From positions 558,001-622,000 of the forward strand of contig NZ_SZZH01000001.1 of the NCBI RefSeq assembly GCF_005298075.1: DNA of 64,000 bases, given 5' to 3'. A model generated the notes under the pieces. The model saw nothing but the letters and a program-made list of their open reading frames with translations, searched no databases and was not told the DNA's origin. The translations under genes were made by a program, and so were the position numbers. This document shows, in pieces, positions 42,340-50,218 of this stretch. Each line of letters opens with the position of its first letter. Within the stretch, counting starts at the first letter, position 1. The stretch comes from Nakamurella flava (GTDB lineage Bacteria; Actinomycetota; Actinomycetes; Mycobacteriales; Nakamurellaceae).

Positions 42340-44367
42340 TCACGCGGCCGGGGGGCGGACGAGCAGGGCGGTGCCGGCGCCCGTCAGCCGCCGGGAGCGG
42401 CAGCAGGCCGGGAGCAGCACCGTCGAGCCCGGAGCGAGCGGGGCCGGCGCACCTCCCGCCGCGAGGCTCAGATCACCGTCGACCCCGATGAGGATGCCGA
42501 ATCCGGCCGGGATCTCGCTCGCACCGGTGACGGTGAGTCGCTCCAGGCGGAAGTACTCGTCGGCCGGCGTCGGCAGACCGTCGCCGGGGCTGCCGGCCCG
42601 GACCACCAGCCCGTCGATGTCCGCGGCCGAGCGGGCCCGGCGCTCCACCGCCTGCAGCGCGAGCGGGAACCCCAGACCGAGGTGACCGTGGGCCGCGCCG
42701 TCGATGTCGAAGCCCCGCCACTCCAACAGGATCGACAGGTCCTCCGGCTCCTGCACCTCGGTCAGCAGGACCCCCTGGCCGATCGCGTGCAGCACGCCGG
42801 GCGGCACGTACACCCGGTCGCCCGGCTCGACGGTGATCCGGTGCATGTCGACGAGCAGTTCGTCGACCCGCTGCTCGTCGACCAGCGCCAGCAGTTCGGC
42901 GGGCTCGACATCGCGGGTCAGGCCGAGCCAGACCTCGCCGGGGCTGAGGATGTACCAGGCTTCGGCCTTGCCGTGCGCCGAACCCAGATGGCGGGCGGCG
43001 AAGTCGCGGTGCGGGTGGGCGTGCACCGGCAGTCGTTGCCCGGCGTCCAGTAGCTTGACCAGGATCTTCGGATCCACTCCGAACCGTTCGAGATGCTCAC
43101 GCCCCAACCAGGTCTGCGCGTCAGCCGCGATGGTGTCGGCCAGTAGGGCCCCGCCGGGCAGGCGGGTCTGGCCGGTCGGTGCGGTGCCCCGGACATCGAC
43201 GGTCGAAGCCACCCAGTCCTCGGGGGTGTTCGGTTCCGCCGACGGCAGGCCACGGAAACCGGAGATCCGGTCACCGCCGGCGTAGAAGCGGGCCGCGGGC
43301 TGGTTGGCCGGTACCAGCACCGCGTCCACGGGGCCGGCCGGGCGCAGCAGGTCGGCCAGACCCGGGGCCAGGGCGGCCACCGCTTCCCGTGTGGGAGCCG
43401 TGCCGGACAACGTGCAGGCCGCCGTCGCCGTGGCGAGATCGGCGGCCGCCTGGGGCCCGAAACCCGCGGCCACCGCGTACAGCAGGCCGGCCGACGACGC
43501 GTCGCCGGCGCCGTTGGTGGTGGTGATGGCCACCGGCAGCGGCGGTCGGCCGAGGTCGGCGCCGGCCCAGCGCAGCGCACTGTCGGCGAAGGCGGGCCCG
43601 GCGGCCCGCAGCCGTCGTTCGTCGGCGGCCAGCAGCCGAACCCCCCGGTCGCCGTCGGAGACCGCGGCCACGGCGGCCCCCGCGTCCAGCAGCCAGCGGG
43701 CCAGAGCCCCCGCGCGGTCGTCGCCGTCGCCGGCGATGGCCTCGCCGAGCGCGGATTGCAGGTCGTCGACGCTGGGGCTGACGACGTCGACCAGTGGCAG
43801 CACCCGGCGCAGGATCCGGTCCCAGTCCAGTCGCCCCATCGGTCCGGTGCCGTCGACCACGGCCAGGTCGAGGGAGGTGGTGGCCCCGGCGGCGCGGGCC
43901 CGCTGCAGGAGCGTGACCAGCGGCGCGGCGTCGTCGGCCAGCAGGGCGGGCAGCAGCGACGGGTAGCCCACGTGCAGCAGGCCGGCGCCGACCGGGACGG
44001 TGATGCCGTCGAAGCGGGCGTTGGCCCCGACGTGATGCCAGAACGTCCGGTCGAGCCCGGGTGGCTCCAGAACCAGGCTGTACGAGGTGGTCTCGCCGGG
44101 CAGCACCTGCGGGCGACCGGCCAGACCGGCGGTCGCGTCGATCGCTCGCCCGATCACCTCGCCGAGCTCGTCGTCCCCGACGGCGGCATGGATGGCGACC
44201 GGGGCGCCGAGGCCGGCCAGTGCGCGGGCCGTGTTCGCCACGCACCCGCCCAGACCGAAGTGCAGCGGGCCGACCTCGAACAACCGTCCCGGTTCCAGAC
44301 GGGCCGATGTCGTGAGGGCCGGGGTGACGTCCGCGCACAAGTGACCGGCGACGGTGATGGGTAGCAC
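42340..44367 (-). CDS. Fusion of PfkB-type sugar kinase and class I mannose-6-phosphate isomerase
   Basis: A 675-residue two-domain protein. Residues 1-345 form a PfkB/ribokinase kinase: GHLCADVTPAL, LGGCVANTARALAGLG near the start and TTTNGAGDASSAGLLYAVAAG with the catalytic Asp of GAGD (286-289). Residues 355-675 form a type I phosphomannose isomerase: GGALLADTIAAD, KLLDAGQRLPVHAHPHRDFA (H449, H451), GKAEAWYILSPGEVW, then GDRVYVPPGVLHAIGQGVLL and VQEPEDLSILLEW, which supply the zinc ligands. GTG 44367 has GGAGGA upstream. The frame runs through the join without stop or frameshift. A sugar would be phosphorylated and isomerised by one polypeptide; order and substrate are inference. Confidence 0.82.
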   Translation of the reverse strand: MLPITVAGHLCADVTPALTTSARLEPGRLFEVGPLHFGLGGCVANTARALAGLGAPVAIHAAVGDDELGEVIGRAIDATAGLAGRPQVLPGETTSYSLVLEPPGLDRTFWHHVGANARFDGITVPVGAGLLHVGYPSLLPALLADDAAPLVTLLQRARAAGATTSLDLAVVDGTGPMGRLDWDRILRRVLPLVDVVSPSVDDLQSALGEAIAGDGDDRAGALARWLLDAGAAVAAVSDGDRGVRLLAADERRLRAAGPAFADSALRWAGADLGRPPLPVAITTTNGAGDASSAGLLYAVAAGFGPQAAADLATATAACTLSGTAPTREAVAALAPGLADLLRPAGPVDAVLVPANQPAARFYAGGDRISGFRGLPSAEPNTPEDWVASTVDVRGTAPTGQTRLPGGALLADTIAADAQTWLGREHLERFGVDPKILVKLLDAGQRLPVHAHPHRDFAARHLGSAHGKAEAWYILSPGEVWLGLTRDVEPAELLALVDEQRVDELLVDMHRITVEPGDRVYVPPGVLHAIGQGVLLTEVQEPEDLSILLEWRGFDIDGAAHGHLGLGFPLALQAVERRARSAADIDGLVVRAGSPGDGLPTPADEYFRLERLTVTGASEIPAGFGILIGVDGDLSLAAGGAPAPLAPGSTVLLPACCRSRRLTGAGTALLVRPPAA

Positions 44368-44423
44368 GCGGGGTCCTCCTCGACCTGTTCGCCGTGCGAT
44401 CCGGACGGCCCCCGGCACGGCCT

Positions 44424-44457
44424 GGACAACGTTATCCCGACGTGTTTACAGTGGCAA
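44424..44457 (-). promoter_or_regulatory. LacI-type operator overlapping a leftward promoter
   Basis: GGACAACGTTATCC (44424-44437) is a 14-bp palindrome, broken at one pair, with the central CG typical of LacI-family operators. On the minus strand a -35 TTGCCA (44452-44457) and a -10 TAACGT (44429-44434) are 17 bases apart, so the operator covers the -10. The site is also placed to influence the divergent aldolase operon. Confidence 0.7.
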
Positions 44458-44542
44458 CGTCCGGCCGCGGAATTCCCCTCCTGCCTCCGCCCGGACGTCA
44501 TCCGCACCGAGTTGTCCACCCGAGCCCCCGAGGTAGCCAGCG

Positions 44543-45385
44543 ATGTCGCTGTTCCGACTCCGACGCCTGTTCAATCCGCGTTCCGGCCGCGCTCTCGATG
44601 TCGCGGTCGACCACGGATTCTTCGGCGAGCCGTCCTTCCTGACGGGCATCGAGGACATGCCCGCCGTGGTGCGCACGCTGGTCCAGGCCAACCCGGACGC
44701 CGTGCAGCTGACCATGGGGCAGGCCCACCACCTGCAGTCGGTCCCCGGCAAGGACAAGCCCGCCCTGGTGATGCGCACCGACGTGGCCAATGTCTACGGC
44801 AACCCGCTCGACGAGCACCTGTTCAGTCACCACGTGCCGACGGCGATCGAGAACGCCGTCCGCCTCGATGCGGTCGCGGTGTGCGCCAACCTGATGCAAC
44901 TGCCGGGACGCCCGGACATCCGGGAGGCGAACATCCGCTCGCTGATGGCCCTGCGCGAGCAGGCCACCCGCTACGGCATGCCGCTGATGATCGAACCGCT
45001 GGTCATGCAGGACAACGCGAAGGCCGGCGGCTACATGGTCGACGGCGACACCGCCAGGATCACCACCCTGGTGCGCCAGGCGGTCGAGCTGGGCGCGGAC
45101 CTCATCAAGGCCGATCCGACCGACGACATCACCGACTACCCCAAGGTCATCCGCGTCGCCGGGGGAGTGCCGGTGCTGGTCCGCGGCGGCGGACGCGTCG
45201 ACGACGAGACCCTGCTGACCCGCACCGTGGCCGTGCTCGACGCCGGGGCGAGCGGAATCGTCTACGGCCGCAACATCATCCAGCACGACGACCCGGCCGG
45301 CATCACCGCCGCGCTGATGGCCGTCCTGCACGACGGGGTCGGCGTCCAGGACGCGCTGACCCGGCTGCGGGAGCGGACCGTATGA
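44543..45385 (+). CDS. Class I aldolase, DhnA/FbaB/LacD type
   Basis: A 280-residue TIM-barrel aldolase. DVAVDHGFFGEPSFLTGIED at the N-terminus and ELGADLIKADPTDD with the probable Schiff-base lysine K189 mark the DeoC/FbaB/LacD family; GVPVLVRGGGRVDDETL and GASGIVYGRNIIQHDDP form the phosphate-binding end. It probably cleaves a phosphorylated keto-sugar into a triose phosphate and an aldehyde. It is divergent from the kinase-isomerase fusion and overlaps the next oxidoreductase by 4 bases, so these genes likely act in one sugar pathway. Confidence 0.82.
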   Translation: MSLFRLRRLFNPRSGRALDVAVDHGFFGEPSFLTGIEDMPAVVRTLVQANPDAVQLTMGQAHHLQSVPGKDKPALVMRTDVANVYGNPLDEHLFSHHVPTAIENAVRLDAVAVCANLMQLPGRPDIREANIRSLMALREQATRYGMPLMIEPLVMQDNAKAGGYMVDGDTARITTLVRQAVELGADLIKADPTDDITDYPKVIRVAGGVPVLVRGGGRVDDETLLTRTVAVLDAGASGIVYGRNIIQHDDPAGITAALMAVLHDGVGVQDALTRLRERTV

Positions 45386-46557
45386 GCCCCGCCCCCGCTG
45401 TGCCGACGGTCAACGTCGCCATCATCGGTGGCGGTCTGATGGGCCGGGAGATCGCCGCGGCCATCCAGCGGTGGCCCGCCCTCATCGACCATCCCGTCCG
45501 GCCGCGGCTGACCGCGGTGTGCGACATCAATCCGGCCGCGCTCGACTGGTTCGACCAGATCGACACCGTCACCACGAAGGTCACCGACCACCGCGACCTG
45601 CTCGACGACGACTCCATCGACGTGGTCTACGTCGCCGTCCGGCACGATCTGCACGAGCGGATCTACACCGACGTCATCGCCGCCGGCAAGAGTCTGCTGG
45701 CCGAGAAGCCCTTCGGCATCGACGGTTCCGCCGCACGATCGATCATGGCGGCCATCGCGGCCCACCCCGAGAGCTTCGTCCGGGTGTCCAGCGAGATGCC
45801 GTTCTTCCCCGGTGCCCAGTGGGCGATCGACTACGTGCGGTCGGGCGCGCTCGGCCGGATCGTCCAGGCCCGCAACGCCTTCCTGCACTCCAGCGACACC
45901 GACGTCACCAAGCCGGTGAACTGGAAACGGCAGAACCGGTTCTGCGGGGAGGCCGGCGTGATGAACGACCTCGGTCTGCACGCCTGGCACGTCCCGCTGC
46001 GCCTGGGCTGGGCGCCGGAGACGGTCTACGCACAACTGCAGAACATCGTCACCGAGCGTCCGGGGCCGGACGGGACGAACGTGCCGTGCGACACCTGGGA
46101 CAACGCCACCCTGCACTGCTGGAGCCGGCACGAGGGCGAGCGGTTCCCGCTCACCACGGCGATGAAGCGCATCGACCCCGGCCAGAAGAACACCTGGGAG
46201 TTCGAGGCCATCGGCCTGGACGGCGGGGTGCGGTTCTCGACCAGCAACCCCAAGCGGGTGGAGGTCTTCGCGAAGGTCGACGTCCCCGGCGTGGGCCGCG
46301 AACAGGCCTGGCAGCAGCTGGATGTCGGCAGCCAGTCGGTGTGGCCGACGGTCACCGGCGGCATCTTCGAGTCCGGGTTCTCCGACTCGATCCTGCAGAT
46401 GTGGGCGGCCTACCTGGCCGAGCGGCACGGGGCCCTCGGCGATCGCTTCGGCACCGTGCGGCCGGAGGAGGCCGCGCACACCCACGCCGTCTTCGCCGCC
46501 GCCAGCGCCTCGGCCGCCGATGGTCGGGCGCACGACGTCGCGCCCCTGACCCGGTAG
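45382..46557 (+). CDS. Gfo/Idh/MocA family NAD(P)-dependent oxidoreductase
   Basis: A 391-residue enzyme. The N-terminal Rossmann fold has VAIIGGGLMGREIAAAI (Gly motif at 13-18) and LLAEKPFGIDGSAARSIM, the conserved EKP of the family. The C-terminal alpha/beta domain contains NDLGLHAWHVPLRLGW with the expected catalytic Asp/His. Such enzymes oxidise sugars, inositols or amino sugars. ATG 45382 overlaps the aldolase stop (ATGA). Together with the divergent kinase-isomerase it points to catabolism of an uncommon sugar or polyol. Confidence 0.88.
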   Translation: MSPAPAVPTVNVAIIGGGLMGREIAAAIQRWPALIDHPVRPRLTAVCDINPAALDWFDQIDTVTTKVTDHRDLLDDDSIDVVYVAVRHDLHERIYTDVIAAGKSLLAEKPFGIDGSAARSIMAAIAAHPESFVRVSSEMPFFPGAQWAIDYVRSGALGRIVQARNAFLHSSDTDVTKPVNWKRQNRFCGEAGVMNDLGLHAWHVPLRLGWAPETVYAQLQNIVTERPGPDGTNVPCDTWDNATLHCWSRHEGERFPLTTAMKRIDPGQKNTWEFEAIGLDGGVRFSTSNPKRVEVFAKVDVPGVGREQAWQQLDVGSQSVWPTVTGGIFESGFSDSILQMWAAYLAERHGALGDRFGTVRPEEAAHTHAVFAAASASAADGRAHDVAPLTR

Positions 46558-46592
46558 GACCGGACCCGGGCCGAGCCAGGTCCCCCTCAGCC

Positions 46593-46631
46593 GACGGGGC
46601 CGCGATTGCTGTCGGGGGTCGCGGCCCCGTC
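46593..46631. terminator. Bidirectional terminator between convergent genes
   Basis: Perfect 13-bp stem, GACGGGGCCGCGA (46593-46605) and TCGCGGCCCCGTC (46619-46631), loop of 13 bases, between the oxidoreductase and the pseudouridine synthase genes that converge here. Confidence 0.75.
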
Positions 46632-46656
46632 CTCCACCCTGCCGTCGTCCCGGCGA

Positions 46657-47577
46657 TCAGGTTCCGGTGTCGCCGGCGAGCATCCATGCGCTCAGGGTGC
46701 GCCGACTCGAGAACTCCCGGGGCCGCCCGGTGAGCGGGTCGGTGAACGAGATCGACCGGGCCAGCAGCTGGAGCGGGTCCGAGAAATCGAGGCGGTCCGT
46801 GTCGCGCAGCTCGGGCCAGAAGTTGTCGCCGACGATCGGGATGCCCAGCGCGTTGAGATGCACCCGGAGCTGATGCGTGCGGCCGGTGCGGGGGTGCAGC
46901 CCGTAGCGGGCGAGATCGCCCCTGCGGTCGAGTATCTCGACGGTCGTCTCGGCGTTCGGCTCGCCCGGGACCTCCTCGGCGCGTGGCGTGCCCCGGTGCT
47001 TGACGATCCGGCTACGGACCGTCGTCGGCAGCGGCAGCTCCGCCCGGTACGGGGCGACGGCCTCGTAGAACTTGGTGACCTGACGATGGGCGAACAGTTG
47101 CTGGTAGGCGCCCCGTTCCGACGGTCGCAACGAGAACACCAGCACCCCGGCGGTCAACCGGTCCAAGCGGTGAATCGGCGACAGGTCCGGCAGGTCGAGG
47201 TCGCGGCGCAGCCTCACCAGCGCCGACTCGGTGACGTGCATCCCGCGCGGCATGGTGGACAGAAAATGCGGTTTGTCGACGACCAGCAGACTCTCGTCGC
47301 GGTGCAGGATGTCGATCTCGAACGGCACCCGCACCTCCGGGGCCGGGTCGCGGTACAGGAAGACGAAGGCGTCGGCCAGATACGGCGTCCGTTCGGTGAT
47401 CACGGTGCCATCGCCCGCGAGAACCTCTCCGCCGGCGAGTTTCTCGCCCAGCCGCCGGTGATCGTCGGGGAAGCGGTCGCGCAGGTACTCGGCCGTGGTG
47501 GCCCAGCTCCCGTCGATCGGCAGCCGGATCCGGCTCGGGTTCAGACCGTCACGGACCGGCAGGGGAGAACGGGGCAC
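46657..47577 (-). CDS. RluA family pseudouridine synthase
   Basis: A 306-residue RNA-modifying enzyme. The catalytic motif is SPIHRLDRLTAGVLVFS with D139. ILHRDESLLVVDKPHFLSTMP precedes it, and GLHPRTGRTHQLRVHLNALG with IPIVGDNFWP forms the conserved C-terminal part. The N-terminal 60 residues differ from the S4-like domain of RluD. Targets could be rRNA or tRNA uridines; the exact site is not predictable. It is monocistronic and leftward. Confidence 0.88.
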   Translation of the reverse strand: MPRSPLPVRDGLNPSRIRLPIDGSWATTAEYLRDRFPDDHRRLGEKLAGGEVLAGDGTVITERTPYLADAFVFLYRDPAPEVRVPFEIDILHRDESLLVVDKPHFLSTMPRGMHVTESALVRLRRDLDLPDLSPIHRLDRLTAGVLVFSLRPSERGAYQQLFAHRQVTKFYEAVAPYRAELPLPTTVRSRIVKHRGTPRAEEVPGEPNAETTVEILDRRGDLARYGLHPRTGRTHQLRVHLNALGIPIVGDNFWPELRDTDRLDFSDPLQLLARSISFTDPLTGRPREFSSRRTLSAWMLAGDTGT

Positions 47578-47626
47578 CCGGCGACCCTACGGCTCGGTCA
47601 GGGGGCCCATGGTCAGGCGCCGGTGC

Positions 47627-49459
47627 TCAGAACCACAGCCCGCGGGGGTCCTCGCCCGCCTGGGCGAGCAGGAACCATGCGGTCGCGGCGACGGACGCCT
47701 GGGTCGTCAGTTCCCGCGCCGGGTCGGCCGTGGTGGCGACCGGGAACGATCCGTCGGCCCGCTGCCCGGCGGCCAGCGCAGCCAGGGTGGCCTGCTGACC
47801 GGCGGTGTCGCCCACGCGGACCTGGGCCATGGCATACCCGAAGGTCCCCTCGAACCAGACGGTCGACGCGGGAGTCGGGATGGCCGGTTGCGGCTTGAAC
47901 GCGAGCAGTCCGGCGATCTCCTGATCGGTCACCCGGTAGGCCGGTACGTCGGCCAGCGCCACGGCGGCCAGATCGCCGCGGCCGATCCGGGTGAGCCAGA
48001 TGGCGCCCCAGGTCTGGACGTCGAGCGGCCGGACGGTGTCCAGGCCGTCCGGGCCGGCGCCCTGCACGAAGCCGCCGGCCGGCTGCCACAACCGCTGCAG
48101 GATGGTCGCCTGCAGGGCGTCGGCCGCGCCGCGGCAGGACGCGCAGGACAGCACCGACGACGCGAGGTCCAGGGCCTGCCAGGTGTCCAGGTTGTGCTCG
48201 GTCGACACCCAGGCGATGCGGGCCGCCGGGGCTGCGTCGGTGCCCCACCCGCCGGTGAACAGGCCGGCGTTCGGGCCCTGGGCCAGTCGCTGGGCCATCA
48301 GCCAGTCGATCGCCGCCGCGGCCGCGGACCGCCACGGACCCTGTCGCGGATCCGTGGCCGGCAGCGACCGGATGGCCGACAGCAGGGCGTAGGTCGCGAC
48401 GGCGTGCCCTCCGGTGCGGTAGATCGGCGCCGCCGCCTCCGGGGTGGCCTGGGGGGCCGTCGCGACGAAACCGCCGCGCTGGGCGCCGCTCCCGGTCTGC
48501 ATTCGGAGGAGCCCGCCGGTGAGCAGGTCGGTCGCCGCGCCGTCGCCCATCACCAGCGCCGTCTGCACGGCCAACGCCTGGTCGTACGCGTGGGCGGTCG
48601 CCTGCTCCGGATGGCCGTCCGGTGTGCGGATCAGACCGGTGCTGGGCCGGTACTCGGCCAGCACCGATTCCCGGCCGTCACCCACGGCGACGAGCTGGAA
48701 CATCTTGCGGCCTGGGGCCGAGGCGGCGAACTCGAAGGTCCCGTCAGCGCGGGCCGGGGCCGCACCGAGCAGGTAGGGCCGGTCGGTGACCGCGAAACTG
48801 CGGACCTCCCAACCGGTGTACGCAGCCGCGGCCGGCCAGCGCTGACCGGTCGGGGCGTAGGCGGCGGTGGCGTCCAGCACGCCGATCTCCCAGCGACCGG
48901 AACCCGGATCACCGCCACCGGACAGGTCGAGGCGGAAGGTGCCGTCAGCGGCGGCAAGAGCCTGGGCCGGGTACTGCCGCGCCTCCCCGTTCGTCACCCG
49001 GTAGGCCTGCAGGATCCACCGGTTCGCCGACGGCGTCAGCGTCACCCGGCCGGTGACGGCACCGCGGAAGGAGTCGGTCCGGGCGGCGGAGGTCGACGCG
49101 GCGTCCAGCTCGACGGCGGCCGACGAGGTGGCCGGGGGAGTGACGCCGGTGAGCGTGAAGGATCCGGCGACCGGGCCGGTCCAGTCGACCGGGTAGTCCC
49201 GCGCGGGCGTGATCGTCGAAGGGGTGGTGACCGCGCTCGGGGCATGGGTCAGGGACTGCAGCCAGGTCCAGGCCCGGCCGCTCGCCGTCCCCGACGCGGC
49301 TTCCGCGACCGCACCGGCGGGCCGGACGGGGGCATCGCCGGAGGGGGACGCGGGCGCCGTCGAGGCACCCTGCAGCAGCGCGATGCCACCGAGCAGGCAG
49401 ACGGTGCCCAGGCCGAGGACGACGGAGAGTCGTCCGGCCCACCGGAAACCGGTGCCCAT
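47627..49459 (-). CDS. Secreted or membrane-anchored protein with an alpha-toroid-like domain, unknown function
   Basis: A 610-residue protein with an N-terminal hydrophobic helix (about 10-32) acting as signal anchor, an Ala/Pro/Ser/Thr-rich linker (to about 100), a beta-rich middle (about 100-270) and a helical C-terminal half with repeated aromatic-Gly motifs (GWGTDAAPAARIAWVSTEH, TWQALDLASSVLSCASCRG, STVWFEGTFGYAMAQVRVG, QRADGSFPVAT, ASVAATAWFLLAQAG). The latter resembles alpha/alpha toroids of glycosidase or prenyltransferase-like proteins. I cannot assign catalytic residues. ATG 49459 has GGGAGG upstream. Extracytoplasmic carbohydrate binding or hydrolysis is a guess. Confidence 0.65.
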   Translation of the reverse strand: MGTGFRWAGRLSVVLGLGTVCLLGGIALLQGASTAPASPSGDAPVRPAGAVAEAASGTASGRAWTWLQSLTHAPSAVTTPSTITPARDYPVDWTGPVAGSFTLTGVTPPATSSAAVELDAASTSAARTDSFRGAVTGRVTLTPSANRWILQAYRVTNGEARQYPAQALAAADGTFRLDLSGGGDPGSGRWEIGVLDATAAYAPTGQRWPAAAAYTGWEVRSFAVTDRPYLLGAAPARADGTFEFAASAPGRKMFQLVAVGDGRESVLAEYRPSTGLIRTPDGHPEQATAHAYDQALAVQTALVMGDGAATDLLTGGLLRMQTGSGAQRGGFVATAPQATPEAAAPIYRTGGHAVATYALLSAIRSLPATDPRQGPWRSAAAAAIDWLMAQRLAQGPNAGLFTGGWGTDAAPAARIAWVSTEHNLDTWQALDLASSVLSCASCRGAADALQATILQRLWQPAGGFVQGAGPDGLDTVRPLDVQTWGAIWLTRIGRGDLAAVALADVPAYRVTDQEIAGLLAFKPQPAIPTPASTVWFEGTFGYAMAQVRVGDTAGQQATLAALAAGQRADGSFPVATTADPARELTTQASVAATAWFLLAQAGEDPRGLWF

Positions 49460-49630
49460 CCTGCCTCCCCGGGTGTCGTCGACACCGGTCCATGAATGCC
49501 GGCGTGCTACCGGACAGACACTATGCGTGACCCCGCGGGGATGGTCAGGACCTGGTTCATCATTTCTCGTAGTGCGTGCGGGCGGCGGCGTGATGCATTT
49601 GCCCCACGCTGCGTACCGATATGTCGCTGG

Positions 49631-50140
49631 TCAGCGGTACAGGCAGGTGAGTCGGGCCACGCAGGTGTCCCGCCCGCGGTCGTCGGTGATGGCGATGGTG
49701 AAGGTCGCCAGCGTGCGGCCGACGGAGATGGGCGTCGACGTGGCGGTGACCAGGCCGCTGGTCGCGGGGCGCAGGTGGCTGCAGCTGAGCTCGATGCCCA
49801 CTCCGCTGCGACCCCGACCGAGCAGGGCGGCGTGCATCGAGCCGACGCTCTCGGCCAGGACCCCGTTCGCGCCGCCGTGCAACAGTCCGAAGGGTTGCCG
49901 GTTGCCGTCCACCGGCATCGTGGCCACGACCGCGTCCGGGGCGTACCGGGTGATGACCAGACCCATCCGCTCGGCCAGCTCGCCGTGCAGGGGGTTGATC
50001 TCGGCCAGGATCGTCTCCTGGTCCGACCAGTCGTCGCGGGCGATGAGGCGTGCGAAGGCCGCCGAGCGCTCCTTCGCGAGCCGGGTGACGGCCCCGTCCG
50101 GTTCGGGACCGGACACTTCTCGGTCGGACGGCTGGTTCAT
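49631..50140 (-). CDS. PaaI-type hotdog-fold thioesterase
   Basis: A 169-residue protein. An N-terminal tail of about 45 residues is followed by the hotdog domain: MGLVITRYAPDAVVATMPVD, the PaaI-family active segment LLHGGANGVLAESVGSMHA and GIELSCSHLRPATSGLVTAT, GRTLATFTIAITDDRG. It should hydrolyse aromatic or other acyl-CoA thioesters. ATG 50140 has AAGGAG 9 bases upstream. It is divergent from polA. Confidence 0.85.
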   Translation of the reverse strand: MNQPSDREVSGPEPDGAVTRLAKERSAAFARLIARDDWSDQETILAEINPLHGELAERMGLVITRYAPDAVVATMPVDGNRQPFGLLHGGANGVLAESVGSMHAALLGRGRSGVGIELSCSHLRPATSGLVTATSTPISVGRTLATFTIAITDDRGRDTCVARLTCLYR

Positions 50141-50206
50141 CGCAACGACTCCTTCACAGCGGCCCCGGACTCCTCCACGGCAGAACCGGTTGTCGGACGT
50201 GAACCC

Positions 50207-50212
50207 TAGACT
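50207..50212 (+). promoter_or_regulatory. -10 box of a leaderless polA promoter
   Basis: TAGACT ends 6 bases before GTG 50219, which has no Shine-Dalgarno sequence. The predicted transcription start is the G of the start codon. No convincing -35 element is seen. Confidence 0.5.
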
Positions 50213-50218
50213 CGGCGC

